The position numbers and the translations under genes were made by a program. This document shows positions 55,301 through 58,300 of a DNA stretch of 64,000 nt, piece after piece (position 1 is the first letter of the stretch; every line of letters starts with the position of its first letter). Below the pieces are notes generated by a model. That model was not told the origin of the DNA. It was given only the letters and a program-made list of their open reading frames with translations, and made no database searches. This DNA comes from Sinonovacula constricta. Taxonomy: Eukaryota; Mollusca; Bivalvia; Cardiida; Solecurtidae. Where the stretch lies: positions 28,910,652 to 28,974,651 of the forward strand of contig CM017559.1 of NCBI GenBank assembly GCA_007844125.1, read 5' to 3'.

Positions 55301-58300
55301 ATTTCCATATTTTCCTAATGCATGCTCATGTTGTATCTTCCAGCATGTACGGACCCTCTGCGCCTTGAAGCAGTTGAGCGCGGTGAACTTGAATCAGCAT
55401 GTACATACGGGTCCTGGGTGGCACCATTGTTGATGTTCCCATTCCTACTGATGGCCAACATTCTTATGATCAACATGCTTATTGCTCGCTTCAAGTAAGT
55501 CGAGGGAAACATTTTGTCAGATGATGATTGGCTAGTCTGTTCTGTGAATAAAGTCTGGTATTCTAGGTAGCTGAGAGCTGTTGTTAGCATCAGCATTGAC
55601 ATCTGGATACAGTTTTGTAGGGTACAGGAGGCCCCGAGTTCGAACCCGGGTCGCGACATACCAAAGTCCTAAAAACTGGTAGTGGTTTAGCTCCCTGGCT
55701 AACACTCAAGCTAACAGGTTGGCCTGGTGTTGGGATAATGTGACTTGGTGTGGTATAATGCCAGGTGATTATGGCATGCTATAAACAGGGAAGGTAGCAC
55801 TATATCTGCTTTAAGTGGACATTGTCCCCAGATAACTGAAATACTGTTGGTGATATGATAAACCCTTTAAACAAAAGTTTTGTAAGCAAGTACCAATCAT
55901 ACACCATACTATCACTGTACTGAGAGATCCTTTTTTATGAATTAGGATATAAATATTTTCAGGCATGCCTTTGGCAGAAATATTTAATTATAAACTTACA
56001 CCTCCAGAGCCCAACTATAAATAAGTTAAACTTCTGAAAGATATGAACAATATTATGCAGAAGTTCCGAAAAGGTCCTAAAAATGCCTCTTATTGTTGCC
56101 CTGAATTTATGCGAACAATAAAGCATTAATTTGCACTGGTCACTGCAATCAGGTATTGCCTATCTGAGCCACACTGCAAAAGACAGCTATTTTTAGACTA
56201 AGAAAACCATGTGACAACTTTCATTTGATATCGCGTTATATTGTCATCTGGGTTATCTGCTCTGAGGTCGATATCTATTATAAGCCTAGATTTTATTTAC
56301 AGATTTGGAAAGATTTAGAGTAATCTTTTAGCAGTTTGTGCTGTCTTAACAGGATAAGCAAGTTTAAAGCTGTCCTTCGTAGACTAAAGTATGAATTTAT
56401 GCAGAAATAATGCCTCCAATTTCCTCCAATAGAGGAAAAAATATAGTTACTTACATTTGATGTGGGCATACTGTTTGATACTACCTTTAAATCTGTGTAA
56501 AAAGTTTAAATTAATTTGAAATTTTAATTGTTAGAATTAATTGTTTAGAATATGCCTGCACTTTTGAAGTGTCATCAATCTTGCTATTAGAAACTATTAA
56601 ACTATTCATTTAAAGTATAGCTTAATACTGGACATTTGTCATTGTTGGAACCCACGGTAAATATTCCTTTATCACTTCATACATATACTGTGGGTTACTT
56701 GGCTTGACCAATTTATTTAGCATATACATGAGGCATTTGATTGACTTTCTGTCCAAAACAGCACAAAAATTTTGCCAATGAAACAATTACAATTGGTAAA
56801 CAACATTGCAGGTAAGTGTGGCCATCTTAACATTGACAAATACTTCTTTAACTTCAATTGAAGAGAAGCGTCGATGTAACACGCATTTTCACTGGACCAC
56901 CGGTTGCTATAAATACTCAAGAAAACTAACTTTTACCAGGCTAATATCCCACAGCCACAATGGAGCAGAGTGGTATGAGTGATCGTGGTTTCTAATGGTG
57001 TATTATTGTTTGAACATTAGTAAATTAAATTTCAAGCTTTAATATAACTAATTCAGTGCCATATTTCTGTTGTTGTACTTGTATGAAGTCACATTATAAA
57101 GCACATAAACTCTGTTAGTTGGCAAGTGAATGATTAATAATTGATTGGTTTCTGTGTTATGTAAAGAAATTTGAAAAAGGAGACCTAATTAAAGGAAACT
57201 TATTTTAAAACATGTCCATTCCAGTGCCACATTTATCCGTAATAATGCGATGACACGGGAGATCTGGAAGTTCCAGAGGTACCAGTTGATTGTGAACTAC
57301 GAGCTTCGCCCCATGCTACCCCCTCCCCTGATCACCTTCAGCCACATCTACCTGTTTCTAAAGTTCATCAAACGACGCTGTCAGGGCAAGAGGGACTCCT
57401 TTGATACTGGTCTCAGTATGTATTGCAGTGTTGTTCAAATTTTGTCCAAAGAGGATTAATATCTTAAGGATCTAAAATGATTGCCTTGTCTTAATTCGAA
57501 AAATATTTCTAGGTAAAAAGTCAAGTGTCATTGATGGATTTCCTTACACAGCAGCCTATAAAGCCCAAGTTGTGTTGTGTATTCCATCCATGTCCAGTGC
57601 GTATTCCAACCATTTCCAGTGCGTATTCCAACCATGCCCATCTTGAATTTCATCCATGTTCAATATGTATTTCACCCATGTTTTATGTGTATTCCAGTCA
57701 TTTTCAGTGTGTATTCCAGTCATTTCCAAAGTGTTTTCCAACCATTTCCAATGTGTATTCCAACCCAATCCAGTTTGCATTCCATCCTTGTTTAATGTGT
57801 ATTCCAACCATGTCAAATGTGTATTCCAACCATGTCAAGTGTGTATTGCAACCATATCTAATGTGTATTCCAGAGCTATTTCTGTCTCATGATGACATGG
57901 AGAAGTTACATGACTTTGAGGAAGAGTGCGCAGAGGATTACTTCAGAGAGAAAGAGCTTCACCTTCAGTCCAGCACTGAGAAACGTATACAGGTGATCAA
58001 CGAAAGGTGAGTAGATAATTTAGACAAAATCTAGTTTTTCTAGCATGTGCAAATTTTAACTGAAGTCGGAGAACATTTTAAAGGTTTTCAAAATACTAAG
58101 CTTACAAAAAGATGTAAATCTTGACAAAAATGGAAAGGAAAGATTTCTTAATTTGTTCTTTTGTTGAGTTAAAAAAATTTATGCACTAAGTGCTTCAGAT
58201 AAAATTTGTTTCAAGATAATGAAATTCTTAATTTCTTAATTTCAGATATAATTTAAAAAAATGAAACAATGTAAATTGGTACCAAAGCAACATACATCCA

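Noticed and set aside
57525..57873. Extension of exon 11 upstream
   Set aside because: The frame is open, but joining exon 10 at 57415 to 57874 restores the conserved DTGLKLF context, so the upstream part is the intronic array.
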